Origin: UBA10449 sp005883585
GTDB taxonomy: Bacteria; Chloroflexota; Dormibacteria; Dormibacterales; Dormibacteraceae
Direction: 5' to 3'
DNA: 35,419 bases
Assembly (NCBI GenBank): GCA_005883585.1
Contig: VBFD01000132.1
Location: 1 to 35,419, forward strand
The notes under the pieces are model-generated. The model saw only the letters and a program-made list of their open reading frames with translations, made no database searches and was not told the DNA's origin. Position 1 is the first letter of the stretch; each line of letters opens with the position of its first letter. The translations under genes were made by a program, and so were the position numbers. Shown here in pieces: positions 16,198-23,693 of this stretch.

Positions 16198-18591
16198 ATG
16201 GCCAAAACGCTTCGCAACTCCAAGCTCGCGCTTGCTGCCGAAACCGTCGTCGCCGACTACCGCCTCGCCTACAGCAGCCGCCGGGCCAGCATCCTCGGGC
16301 GGGCTGAGGTCCTGCGCGGGAACGCCACCTTCGGGATCTTCGGCGACGGCAAAGAGGTCGCACAGCTCGCGATGGCCAAGGCCTTCCGGCCCGGCGACTG
16401 GCGTGCGGGTTACTACCGCGACCAGACCTTCATGTGGGCGACCGGGATGTCGAACGTCCGCGCGTTCTTCGCTCAGCTGTACGGAAACACGAATCTTGAT
16501 TCCGACCCGGCATCTGCCGGTCGCCAGATGGGCAACCACTTTGCGACCAGGTTCCTCGACGATCGCGGCGAGTTCACGCGGTCGATCGATACGCCCAACT
16601 CCACGGCGGACGTATCCAACGTGGCCGGGTGGATGCCGCGGCTGCTCGGGCTCGCGTATGCGTCAAAGCTGTACCGGAACAACCCACAGCTCCGCACCGC
16701 ACAGGACGGCTTCTCGGTCAACGGCAACGAGGTGGCTTTCGGAACCATCGGCGACGCGGCCACGAGCGAAGGCCATTTCTGGGAGACGGTCAACGCCGCG
16801 GGCGTCCTCCAGGTCCCGATCGCGCTGTCGGTTTGGGACGATGGTTACGGCATTTCCGTGCCGATCAGCGCCGAGACCACGAAGAGCTCGATCTCCGATG
16901 CGCTACGAGGCTTCATCCCCGACGACCGCCCCGGCGTGGACATCTACGTGATTCCGGGCTGGGACTACGCCGCGCTCGTCGACGCCTACGCAACCGGCAT
17001 CGAGCGGGTGCGCAGCACGCACAAGCCGGCGCTCTTCCATATCACCGAGCTGACCCAGCCCCAAGGCCACTCGACGAGCGGCAGCCATGAGCGGTACAAG
17101 TCGAAAGAACGCTTGCGGTTCGAGGTCGAATACGACTGCATCCGGCGGATGCGGGACTGGATCATCGAATCGGGCATCGCGAGCGAGTCCCAGCTCGAGG
17201 GCTGGGAGGCGGCCGACAAGGAGGCGGTGGAAGCCGCGCGAGACCTGGCCTGGGAGGCATACCAGACACCGATCCGCCACGAGCGCGACCGGGCCGTGTC
17301 CATCCTGCGGCGGGTCGACACACCCAGGGTGGCCGAGATCGCATCCACCCTGACCGAAGCCGGCAAGGTCACCAGGTCCGCGATCCTCTCGGGTGCCTCA
17401 TTCGCATTGCGCACGCTGCGCGGGACGGACTCTCCGGAGCGCTCCGAGCTGATCAAGTTCATCGAGGACTACAAGCAGGAGCACGGCGACCGCTATCGCT
17501 CTCACGTCTTCAGCACCTCCGACGAATCCCCGCTCAAGGTGCCGGTCGTTCCTGCCGTCTACTCGGATAAGTCCCCGACCGTGGACGGTCGCCAGGTGCT
17601 GCTTCGCAACTTCGACGCCAACTTCGCGCGCGACCCTCGTCTGTTCGTCATTGGCGAGGACGTCGGAAGGTTGGGTGACGTGAACCTGGTGTTCGAGGGG
17701 CTGCAGGCAAAGTACGGCGACCTGCGGCTCACCGACACCGGGATCCGGGAAACGACGATCCTCGGGCAGTCGATCGGCGCGGCGATGCGCGGCCTGCGGC
17801 CGATATGCGACATCCAGTACCTCGACTACTTCCTGTACGCGCTGGAGGTGGCAGCCGACGACCTCGCTTGCCTCCACTGGCGGACCGCCGGCGGGCAGAA
17901 GGCGCCGGTGGTCATGCGCACGAAGGGCCATCGGCTCGTCGGCATCTGGCACGCGGGCTCGCCGATGGCGGTACTCATCAATGCGCTGCACGGGATGTAC
18001 ATCGCCGTGCCGCGGAACATGACACAGGCGGCCGGCTTCTACAACACGCTGTTCCGCGGGGACAACCCTGGTGTGGTGATCGAGGTGCTCAACGGCTACC
18101 GGATGAAGGAGCGGGTGCCCGACAACATCGGCCAGTTCACCGTCCCGCTGGGCGTGCCGGAGGTGCTGCGAGAGGGCACCGACGTGACCGTGGTCACATA
18201 CGGGGCCTGCTGCGCGATTGCGCTGGATGCGGCACGTGCGCTCGAGGATTTGGGGGCGTCCTGCGAGGTGATCGACGTGCAGACGCTGAGTCCGTTCGAC
18301 GTCGATCAGTCGATCGTTCGGTCGCTTGAAAAGACGCATGCCGTGCTGTTCCTCGACGAGGACATGCCGGGGGGCGCGTCGGCTTTCATGATGCAGCAGG
18401 TCCTCGAGCGGCAGAACGGTTGGTGGCACCTCGACGCGGCGCCGCGAACGCTGGCGGCCGCGCCGAACCGGCCGGCGTACGGCCCCGATGGGGACTACTT
18501 CACCAAGCCGAACCGGGAGAGCGTGGTCGAGGCCGTTTACGACCTGATGCGGGAGCGGAACCCGGGGAGGTTCCCACCCCTTGATTCCTAG
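16198..18591 (+). CDS. Fused alpha-beta E1 of a 2-oxoacid dehydrogenase complex
   Basis: A 797-residue protein joining E1-alpha (about 1-400) and E1-beta (about 460-797). Alpha carries the TPP site 'GTIGDAATSEGHFWETVNAA' (GDA at 185-187) and, 29 residues on, 'SVWDDGYGISVP'. Beta has 'RLFVIGEDVGRLGDVN', 'RETTILGQSIGAAMRGLRPI' and 'TVVTYGACCAIALDAARALE'. The fold is that of branched-chain/pyruvate dehydrogenase E1, which decarboxylates 2-oxoacids and passes the acyl group to lipoyl-E2. The usual GDG...NN is GDA...DD here. E2 and E3 are not in the window. Its place near the ilv/leu genes hints at branched-chain 2-oxoacids, but the substrate is not proven. Confidence 0.85.
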   Translation: MAKTLRNSKLALAAETVVADYRLAYSSRRASILGRAEVLRGNATFGIFGDGKEVAQLAMAKAFRPGDWRAGYYRDQTFMWATGMSNVRAFFAQLYGNTNLDSDPASAGRQMGNHFATRFLDDRGEFTRSIDTPNSTADVSNVAGWMPRLLGLAYASKLYRNNPQLRTAQDGFSVNGNEVAFGTIGDAATSEGHFWETVNAAGVLQVPIALSVWDDGYGISVPISAETTKSSISDALRGFIPDDRPGVDIYVIPGWDYAALVDAYATGIERVRSTHKPALFHITELTQPQGHSTSGSHERYKSKERLRFEVEYDCIRRMRDWIIESGIASESQLEGWEAADKEAVEAARDLAWEAYQTPIRHERDRAVSILRRVDTPRVAEIASTLTEAGKVTRSAILSGASFALRTLRGTDSPERSELIKFIEDYKQEHGDRYRSHVFSTSDESPLKVPVVPAVYSDKSPTVDGRQVLLRNFDANFARDPRLFVIGEDVGRLGDVNLVFEGLQAKYGDLRLTDTGIRETTILGQSIGAAMRGLRPICDIQYLDYFLYALEVAADDLACLHWRTAGGQKAPVVMRTKGHRLVGIWHAGSPMAVLINALHGMYIAVPRNMTQAAGFYNTLFRGDNPGVVIEVLNGYRMKERVPDNIGQFTVPLGVPEVLREGTDVTVVTYGACCAIALDAARALEDLGASCEVIDVQTLSPFDVDQSIVRSLEKTHAVLFLDEDMPGGASAFMMQQVLERQNGWWHLDAAPRTLAAAPNRPAYGPDGDYFTKPNRESVVEAVYDLMRERNPGRFPPLDS

Positions 18592-18609
18592 AAGGTTCGA
18601 AACGCCCGG

Positions 18610-19029
18610 GTGAAGCTCGACGTTGCGTTCGAGGAACTGTTGCCACGTCCGATCGAAGCGGTGTGGGCGGAGCTCACTGACAAGAGCGCCATCTCTGCCT
18701 GCTTGATGGCGACCGACGATTTCAAACCTACCATCGGATGCCGGTTTCGAATGAAACCGCTGTCGCCGCTCTCAACGGAAGGATGGGTTGATGCGGAGGT
18801 GCTTGAGCTCGAGCCGCCGCGCCGCATGGTCTGGTCCTGGTCGGTAGATGATCGCAATCCCCCATCCAAGGTCACATTCATGCTGGCGCGAAATGGGGAA
18901 GGGACCCGCTTACGGCTTCGGCATGTAGGCGAGTTCGATCCCGAAGTGGCCGGAATGTTTCGTGATGGCTGGCCAGGTCGAATCGCGGCCCTGGTCGAGG
19001 TCATCACGAGGGCTGAGGGCAATGCGTGA
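18610..19029 (+). CDS. SRPBCC (AHSA1-like) domain protein
   Basis: A 139-residue protein starting with GTG, 18 bases after the E1 stop. 'LPRPIEAVWAELTDKSAISA', 'EVLELEPPRRMVWSW' and 'TRLRLRHVGEF' with a terminal helix match the START-like fold of the AHSA1/CalC group, a small hydrophobic-cavity domain. No specific ligand or reaction can be named. It may be co-transcribed with E1 but shows no obvious link. It converges on the VOC gene with an 11-base gap. Confidence 0.75.
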   Translation: MKLDVAFEELLPRPIEAVWAELTDKSAISACLMATDDFKPTIGCRFRMKPLSPLSTEGWVDAEVLELEPPRRMVWSWSVDDRNPPSKVTFMLARNGEGTRLRLRHVGEFDPEVAGMFRDGWPGRIAALVEVITRAEGNA

Positions 19030-19040
19030 TGGTCGCCCTC

Positions 19041-19439
19041 TCAACCAGCTCCGAGGTCAGATCTCCAAGGCATTTCCTGCAGCGCCCAGGTGTTGCCATC
19101 AGGGTCGTGGAAATGAGCGAATTTGACGCCTCTTCCGTGTTCCTCGACTACACCCACCTCAACGCCTCGAGCAACCAGCGCATCGCGTGCTGATGCCACG
19201 TCAGCGACTACGAGGTGCAAGGCCTTGACCGATCCAGGCGTCATTTCGGAGATTTCGCCCAGGCCGGTTCCGATGACGATCGAGCAGGCCGACCCGGGCG
19301 GTGTCAGCTGGACCACCCTGGCGGCGTCGCCAAACCTCGTGTCATGGTCGGTGTTGAACCCGACCTTTTCAACGTAAAAAGCCTTGGCACGGTCGACATC
19401 CGAAACCGGCACCGGCACAAGCTCGAGCTTCATATCCAT
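19041..19439 (-). CDS. VOC superfamily (glyoxalase-like) protein
   Basis: A 132-residue protein with two beta-alpha-beta-beta-beta modules: 'MKLELVPVPVSDVDRAKAFY' and 'ALHLVVADVASARDALVARG', ending with 'FAHFHDPDGNTWALQEM'. Residues of the usual metal site are partly present (Glu in the last motif), but the enzyme reaction cannot be named. The start at 19439 is set by GGAGG (revcomp of 19447-19451), 7 bases upstream, which is one of the few clear Shine-Dalgarno sequences in the window. The frame is open to 19496 without family sequence. It lies just downstream of sppA on the same strand. Confidence 0.8.
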   Translation of the reverse strand: MDMKLELVPVPVSDVDRAKAFYVEKVGFNTDHDTRFGDAARVVQLTPPGSACSIVIGTGLGEISEMTPGSVKALHLVVADVASARDALVARGVEVGVVEEHGRGVKFAHFHDPDGNTWALQEMPWRSDLGAG

Positions 19440-19492
19440 CCATCTACCTCCAAGTACCGGTCGAAGCACGAACCCACTTCTCGACATCCGGC

Positions 19493-21184
19493 TCATTCCG
19501 GATCGCTAGGGAGAAACTCCATCACGGCCAGCGCCGGGGCTCGGCTGAGCAGGCCGACTCCCTCCAGCACATACCCGATCCACGCGGCGGCGCTCGGCAT
19601 CGCCTGTGGCGGGACCGGCCTTCGCGGCGCCCGCACCTCTCGTGCGGGCACGCCATCCGCAAGACCGGCGAGGCTTCGCGCCTTGCGCACCGCCGCGTCC
19701 AGACCTCCAAGCTCGTCGACCAGCTTCCTCTGCAGCGCCTGGCTGCCGGTCCACACCCGGCCCGCGGCGATGGGGTGCACCTCGTCGCGGGTCATCTTGC
19801 GCGACGAGCCGACCGCTTCGAGGAAGAGTTCGTAAACTCGGTCGATCTCGCCCTCGACGATCTTCCGTTCCTCATCTGTGAACGGATCGTCGTCACCTTC
19901 CAGCGTGACGTGCTGACCAAAGGCGACGGTCTCCCGGTTGACCAGCAGCTTCGAGAACAGGCCGCCGGTGACGAGCTTGCCGGTCAGGACTCCGATCGAA
20001 CCGGTCAGCGTGCCTGGTCTCGCCACGATCCAATGGCCTGGGGTCGCCACCAGGTAGCCGCCCGAGCCGGCCACTGGGCCCATCGCGATCACCAGCGGCT
20101 TTCGCTTGGCGATGAGCTCGATAGCCTGGCGCATGGCTTCGGACGCCGTCGCCGAACCTCCGCGCGAGTTCACATAGAGAACCGCCGCCGCCACGCGCTT
20201 ATCGGCCGCGATCTGCCGCGCGAGCGGGACCACGGTCAGGTCGCCCGCCCGAGCGTCGCCGACGAGCGGCAAATCGATGGGCGGCTTGATCGGCAACTGG
20301 CCGCTGCGCCCGTCGACGATCGTGCCCTCGACTCGCATGATCGCCACGTACCTGCCCCGGCCGGTGGCCGGGCGGGGCGCCCGCACGCGGCGGCGAGCCT
20401 GGTCCCAGGTTGCGATTCTCGCGCGCGCGTCACGGCCTCCGAGGCGATTCGGAAGCTCCTCCTCGGGCAGCAGGCCATCCACGACGTGCTTTTCGAGGGC
20501 GGCGGCGTCGGTGTACGGAGAGGCGTCGACGAGCTCCGCGGCGGCGTCCGGCTCCACGCGCCGGCTTTCAGCGACCGCACTGACAAGCTCTTTGTGGTTC
20601 GAGTCGAGCAGCCAGGTCACCTGCTCGCGCACCTCGGCTGACATCTCCGATTTCGTGAGCGGGTCCGCGGCCGATTTGTATGGCGAGATCTGGATGAAGT
20701 CTGCCTTGATCCCGAGTCGGGCCAGCGCGTCGGCGAGGAACACTCCCGTCGAGGAAAAGCCGAGGGGCCGAACCAGTCCCGCCGGCATCAACAGGATCTC
20801 GTCGCACGCGCACGCCAGGTAGTACGTGCCGGTGGTGTAGAACGGCGCCCAGGCGATTACACGTTTGCCACCCGCACGCAGCTTCGAGACCAGCTCGCGC
20901 AGGTCCTGCAGCGTGGCCATCGACATGGGCACCGGTCGCAGGTGAAGGATCACGCCCTTCGTGCGCGGATCGCGCCCGATGGCGTCGAACCGCTCCCCCA
21001 GCTCTTTGACGCTCAGCGTGGGTTGCGAGACGAAGCGCTGCCAGAACGGGCCTGGGGGGTCGGGAAGCGTGGGAAGGCTCGATTCCAGGACGAAGATGAC
21101 GTAGTCCGGAGCTCGGCCGATCGACCGCCGAAGGCTCGACAGCAGCCACCAGACGTAGCGGAAGGGAAAAAAGATCAACCCCAC
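19493..21184 (-). CDS. sppA: Signal peptide peptidase SppA (protease IV), long form
   Basis: A 563-residue protein with two peptidase_S49 domains. The N-terminal segment 'MGLIFFPFRYVWWLLSSLRR' is a likely membrane anchor. The catalytic lysine is K170 in 'ISPYKSAADPLT', from the first domain. The nucleophile is S374 in 'GPVAGSGGYLVAT', from the second, as in the long E. coli enzyme where the two domains share one Ser-Lys dyad. 'GTLTGSIGVLTGK' is also typical. It cleaves remnant signal peptides in the membrane. The start is GTG at 21184. Its upstream neighbour is the isocitrate-lyase-type gene, 39 bases away. Confidence 0.9.
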   Translation of the reverse strand: MGLIFFPFRYVWWLLSSLRRSIGRAPDYVIFVLESSLPTLPDPPGPFWQRFVSQPTLSVKELGERFDAIGRDPRTKGVILHLRPVPMSMATLQDLRELVSKLRAGGKRVIAWAPFYTTGTYYLACACDEILLMPAGLVRPLGFSSTGVFLADALARLGIKADFIQISPYKSAADPLTKSEMSAEVREQVTWLLDSNHKELVSAVAESRRVEPDAAAELVDASPYTDAAALEKHVVDGLLPEEELPNRLGGRDARARIATWDQARRRVRAPRPATGRGRYVAIMRVEGTIVDGRSGQLPIKPPIDLPLVGDARAGDLTVVPLARQIAADKRVAAAVLYVNSRGGSATASEAMRQAIELIAKRKPLVIAMGPVAGSGGYLVATPGHWIVARPGTLTGSIGVLTGKLVTGGLFSKLLVNRETVAFGQHVTLEGDDDPFTDEERKIVEGEIDRVYELFLEAVGSSRKMTRDEVHPIAAGRVWTGSQALQRKLVDELGGLDAAVRKARSLAGLADGVPAREVRAPRRPVPPQAMPSAAAWIGYVLEGVGLLSRAPALAVMEFLPSDPE

Positions 21185-21223
21185 ACCAGCGAAAAGCTTA
21201 GTTGGCGCGAGGGCCGGCCTTTC

Positions 21224-22351
21224 TCAGACTACCTTCGAGATCTCCAGGTGCTCGTCGAGGTTCTCGCTCAGCCGGGTCGCCCCGTACTCCTGGCCCACGT
21301 GCTGGTGATACGGCACCCCGGTGAACAAGTGGTGGCTCCGCGTCGGGATGTCCGCGTTCGGCGCCCATTCTTTTCGCTGCAGCGCCATGTAGCCCTGCTC
21401 TCCATTGTTCTTGAGATCGTCGAGCAAGACTGACATTCCATGTCCCGCGGCGTGCTGCAGCGCGAGGGTGATGAAGATGAAGCCGACACCGAGCTCACCC
21501 AGCTCATCCCAAGTGATGGGGTTCCTCTCGTTGTGCCACTTGAACGACGACGAATAGTTGAACGCAAAGCGTGCGCCGGGAAACCGCTTGCGGATCTCGC
21601 TGCAAAACTGCTCCGTCGGTCCCCGCTCCGCGGTCGGAAACTCACACCACAGAAGGTCGGGCACCCCGCTGTCCATGTAGCGAAGGCCCCGATCGATGGC
21701 GAGCTGGATGCCGCGCTTGCTCTCTGGTGCCTCGGTGGCCGACACACCGTCGGTCCGGGCGATGATGACGAAGTCTTTGTGGCCGAGGTCGTCGGCCGCG
21801 CTGCGCATCATCCTGAGCTTGCCCACGAACTCGTCTGCCGAAATCAGCGCCTTGCCCGCGATGTGGCCGCAGCGCTTGGGCATGACCTGGTCCTCGAGGT
21901 GCGCGGCGGCGACGCCGGCTCGAACGTAGAGGTCGACTGTGCGCTGGACGTTGAACAGGTTTCCATAACCGGCGTCCATGTCGACGACGACCGGTGGAAT
22001 CTCCAGGTGCACCGGCGCGACCCCCTTCTCAGGGTCGCCAACGGCCATCGTGAGCTGGAACTTGCGCAGAGCGCTGACCGTGCGGCGAGCGCCGTCGGCA
22101 ATCTCGACCGAAGAGTAGATGTCCATGTCCGTGGTGCCGAGGTGGCCGATTGCGAACGAATAGCCGCTGAAGTAGACGGCGTCGAAACCGTGATACATGA
22201 CCAGCTCGGCGCCGAACGGGTCGTAGACACCGGGCCCGAAGACGTAGGGCTTGGTTGCAAGCAGCCGGCGCAGCCGCCGGCTCGGCTCCTCATTGCGAGA
22301 GGAGGGGACCTTGAAGCCGTCGGGAAGCAGGGGCGTGGATATCAGCTCCAT
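21224..22351 (-). CDS. Isocitrate lyase / PEP-mutase family lyase
   Basis: A 375-residue barrel enzyme. The signature loop is 'DQVMPKRCGHIAGKALIS' with catalytic C161. 'VVDMDAGYGNLFNVQRTVDL' holds the Mg-binding acids, and 'IARTDGVSATEAPESKRGI' follows. The KRCGH/AGK form sits between isocitrate lyase (KKCGH) and 2-methylisocitrate lyase. The length, short for a classic isocitrate lyase, leaves both open. The tail 'NGEQGYMALQRKEWA' favours the isocitrate lyase side (glyoxylate bypass). The ATG at 22351 lies 7 bases after the stop of a 33-residue ORF, and its AGGA ribosome site overlaps that stop. A LysR gene upstream on the same strand probably controls it. Confidence 0.8.
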   Translation of the reverse strand: MELISTPLLPDGFKVPSSRNEEPSRRLRRLLATKPYVFGPGVYDPFGAELVMYHGFDAVYFSGYSFAIGHLGTTDMDIYSSVEIADGARRTVSALRKFQLTMAVGDPEKGVAPVHLEIPPVVVDMDAGYGNLFNVQRTVDLYVRAGVAAAHLEDQVMPKRCGHIAGKALISADEFVGKLRMMRSAADDLGHKDFVIIARTDGVSATEAPESKRGIQLAIDRGLRYMDSGVPDLLWCEFPTAERGPTEQFCSEIRKRFPGARFAFNYSSSFKWHNERNPITWDELGELGVGFIFITLALQHAAGHGMSVLLDDLKNNGEQGYMALQRKEWAPNADIPTRSHHLFTGVPYHQHVGQEYGATRLSENLDEHLEISKVV

Positions 22352-22358
22352 CAGCGTC

Positions 22359-22460
22359 CTACTCGTTCTCGTGGTCGCAGTTGCACGGCTCCGGGCACTC
22401 GCATTCGTGCGCGGTCAAAGTCTCGGCCTCGAGCTCTAGCGACTGTTCGTTTCCTTGCAT
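22359..22460 (-). CDS. Small Cys-rich ORF upstream of the lyase gene
   Basis: A 33-codon frame from ATG 22460 to TAG. The sequence is 'MQGNEQSLELEAETLTAHEC' then 'ECPEPCNCDHENE'. Four Cys form a CxC-x3-CxC pattern flanked by His and acidic residues, suggesting a small metal-binding peptide. It is too short for usual gene calling. Support: a good promoter ends 8 bases before the ATG, so it would be the first reading frame on the transcript, and its stop overlaps the ribosome site of the next gene. I do not recognise a family. A role as a leader for the lyase is an alternative. Confidence 0.5.
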   Translation of the reverse strand: MQGNEQSLELEAETLTAHECECPEPCNCDHENE

Positions 22461-22467
22461 GAGTGCC

Positions 22468-22497
22468 AAATTATCAGCTGGCTCGGTATAAGTCCAA
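22468..22497 (-). promoter_or_regulatory. Promoter of the Cys-rich ORF and lyase gene
   Basis: On the minus strand TTGGAC (revcomp of 22492-22497) is followed by overlapping -10 candidates GATAAT (22470-22475, 16-base spacer) and TAATTT (22468-22473, 18-base spacer). The latter would start transcription next to the ATG at 22460. Confidence 0.45.
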
Positions 22498-22506
22498 TTA
22501 ATTGAT

Positions 22507-22523
22507 TTGATCGTCATGATCAA
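22507..22523. promoter_or_regulatory. Dyad operator candidate for the LysR regulator
   Basis: TTGATC-GTCAT-GATCAA is a perfect 6-base dyad with a 5-base centre, lying just upstream of the -35 box of the lyase promoter, where LysR activators usually bind. It does not fit the strict T-N11-A form. The region downstream of lysR is otherwise AT-rich, unlike its surroundings. Confidence 0.45.
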
Positions 22524-22545
22524 TAAAACCGATAGCTGGGCGAGC

Positions 22546-23481
22546 CTACTCGATAGTGTTCAGCAGGCCAAGGAATGCCGCGACGATCCCCTCTGGCTTG
22601 CCGGCGTCACGGCGGCGAAACGCGACGATCGAGTTGTGCATCGGGGGTGCGTCTTTCATCCGGACCATGCTCAAGGTCCGGCCCTCGATCTCCCTGGCCA
22701 CGGCCGTGCGCGGCAGCAGGGCAACCCCGAGGCCTCGCTCGACCATCTTCTTGGCCGCCTCGATCGAATCCAGTTCCATCAATCCGCGCAGCTTGGTGCC
22801 GGCCGACAGAAATGCCGCCTGGGTGATCTCGTAGTAGCTGGAGGTCCGGTCGAACATGATCAGCTTCTCGCGCGCAACCTCCACCATCGTCACGGAGCGC
22901 CTCTTCGTGAAGGCGTGGTCGGGCGCGCACACGAGGACCAGCTCCTCGGTGTGGAACCGTCTCAGCTCGAGGTCGGGATGGCGTATGGCGCGGCCCAGCC
23001 CCAGCTGCACCTCGTCGCGGAGCACGAGCTCGACCACGTCCTCGGAATGGCCGGTGCGCACTGACACCTCGACGCGCGGATGCGTGGCGACGAACTTCTC
23101 CAACAGCTGCGGCAACACGTACGTGCTGACAGCCGGCGCGGCGGCGATCATCAAATGGCCTGCCGAGGCGGACATCACCTGCTCGAGCGCGTCGCGACCC
23201 TCCGCGAGCGCGCGCAGCGCTCGTTCCGCATATGGCACCCATGCCTTGCCGGCATCGGTCAGGCGCATCCCGTGCGGCGTCCGCAAGAACAGAGGGGCGC
23301 CGAGCTCGCGTTCGAGCCCGTGAAGGCGGGCAGTGAGGGTCGGCTGGGTGATGAAGAGCGCTTCGGCCGCCCGGCTCACGCTTCCACGCCGAGCCACCTC
23401 CAGGAACCCTTCGACCTGGACCAGCTGGATCGAGGTGCCCTTGCCGTTACGCGACTCGTCTATGGCCACAGCCGTGGCCAC
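22546..23481 (-). CDS. LysR-family transcriptional regulator
   Basis: A 311-residue protein. The winged HTH spans about residues 19-77: 'VEGFLEVARRGSVSRAAEAL' and 'ITQPTLTARLHGLERELGAP'. A type-2 periplasmic-binding-like effector domain follows, 'LMIAAAPAVSTYVLPQLLEK' through 'GLGVALLPRTAV', with typical length. The start is a GTG at 23481, 5 bases after the stop of the small membrane protein gene, so the two are likely one transcript. It is codirectional with, and 85 bases before, the Cys-rich ORF and lyase pair. A dyad in that gap suggests control of those genes. The effector is unknown. Confidence 0.88.
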   Translation of the reverse strand: MATAVAIDESRNGKGTSIQLVQVEGFLEVARRGSVSRAAEALFITQPTLTARLHGLERELGAPLFLRTPHGMRLTDAGKAWVPYAERALRALAEGRDALEQVMSASAGHLMIAAAPAVSTYVLPQLLEKFVATHPRVEVSVRTGHSEDVVELVLRDEVQLGLGRAIRHPDLELRRFHTEELVLVCAPDHAFTKRRSVTMVEVAREKLIMFDRTSSYYEITQAAFLSAGTKLRGLMELDSIEAAKKMVERGLGVALLPRTAVAREIEGRTLSMVRMKDAPPMHNSIVAFRRRDAGKPEGIVAAFLGLLNTIE

Positions 23482-23486
23482 AAATT

Positions 23487-23681
23487 CTATCTATGGCGCC
23501 GGAGCAGCGAAACTCCAGACCAGATGGCGAGGGCCCACACCGGGCCCATCGTGATGACGAAGGGGCGGATCGTGTCGCTCGCCGAATTCGAGTTGCGGTC
23601 GAAGGCGAGAAACACGAGCACAGTTCCGTAAGCGAGGACGGCCAGCGCGGCGGCCACGCCGGCGACAGTTGTGAGTTTCAT
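23487..23681 (-). CDS. Small two-helix membrane protein
   Basis: A 64-residue protein from ATG 23681: 'MKLTTVAGVAAALAVLAYGT' runs into a first transmembrane helix (about 4-27), then a polar loop 'FDRNSNSASDTIRP', then a second helix 'FVITMGPVWALAIWSGVSLL' and a basic end 'RRHR'. No family recognised. A long antisense frame reaching 24371 contains it, but only this end has protein-like character. It precedes lysR by 5 bases. CATAAT (revcomp of 23691-23696), a candidate -10, overlaps the start codon of the divergent LLM gene. Confidence 0.55.
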   Translation of the reverse strand: MKLTTVAGVAAALAVLAYGTVLVFLAFDRNSNSASDTIRPFVITMGPVWALAIWSGVSLLRRHR

Positions 23682-23693
23682 CGACGGTGCATT

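Noticed and set aside
17398..18429. Minus-strand frame within the E1 gene
   Set aside because: Shadow of the E1-beta half; no recognisable protein sequence.
22507..22523. Classical T-N11-A LysR box
   Set aside because: The dyad is 6-5-6 and does not give T-N11-A at symmetric positions; kept only as a general dyad.
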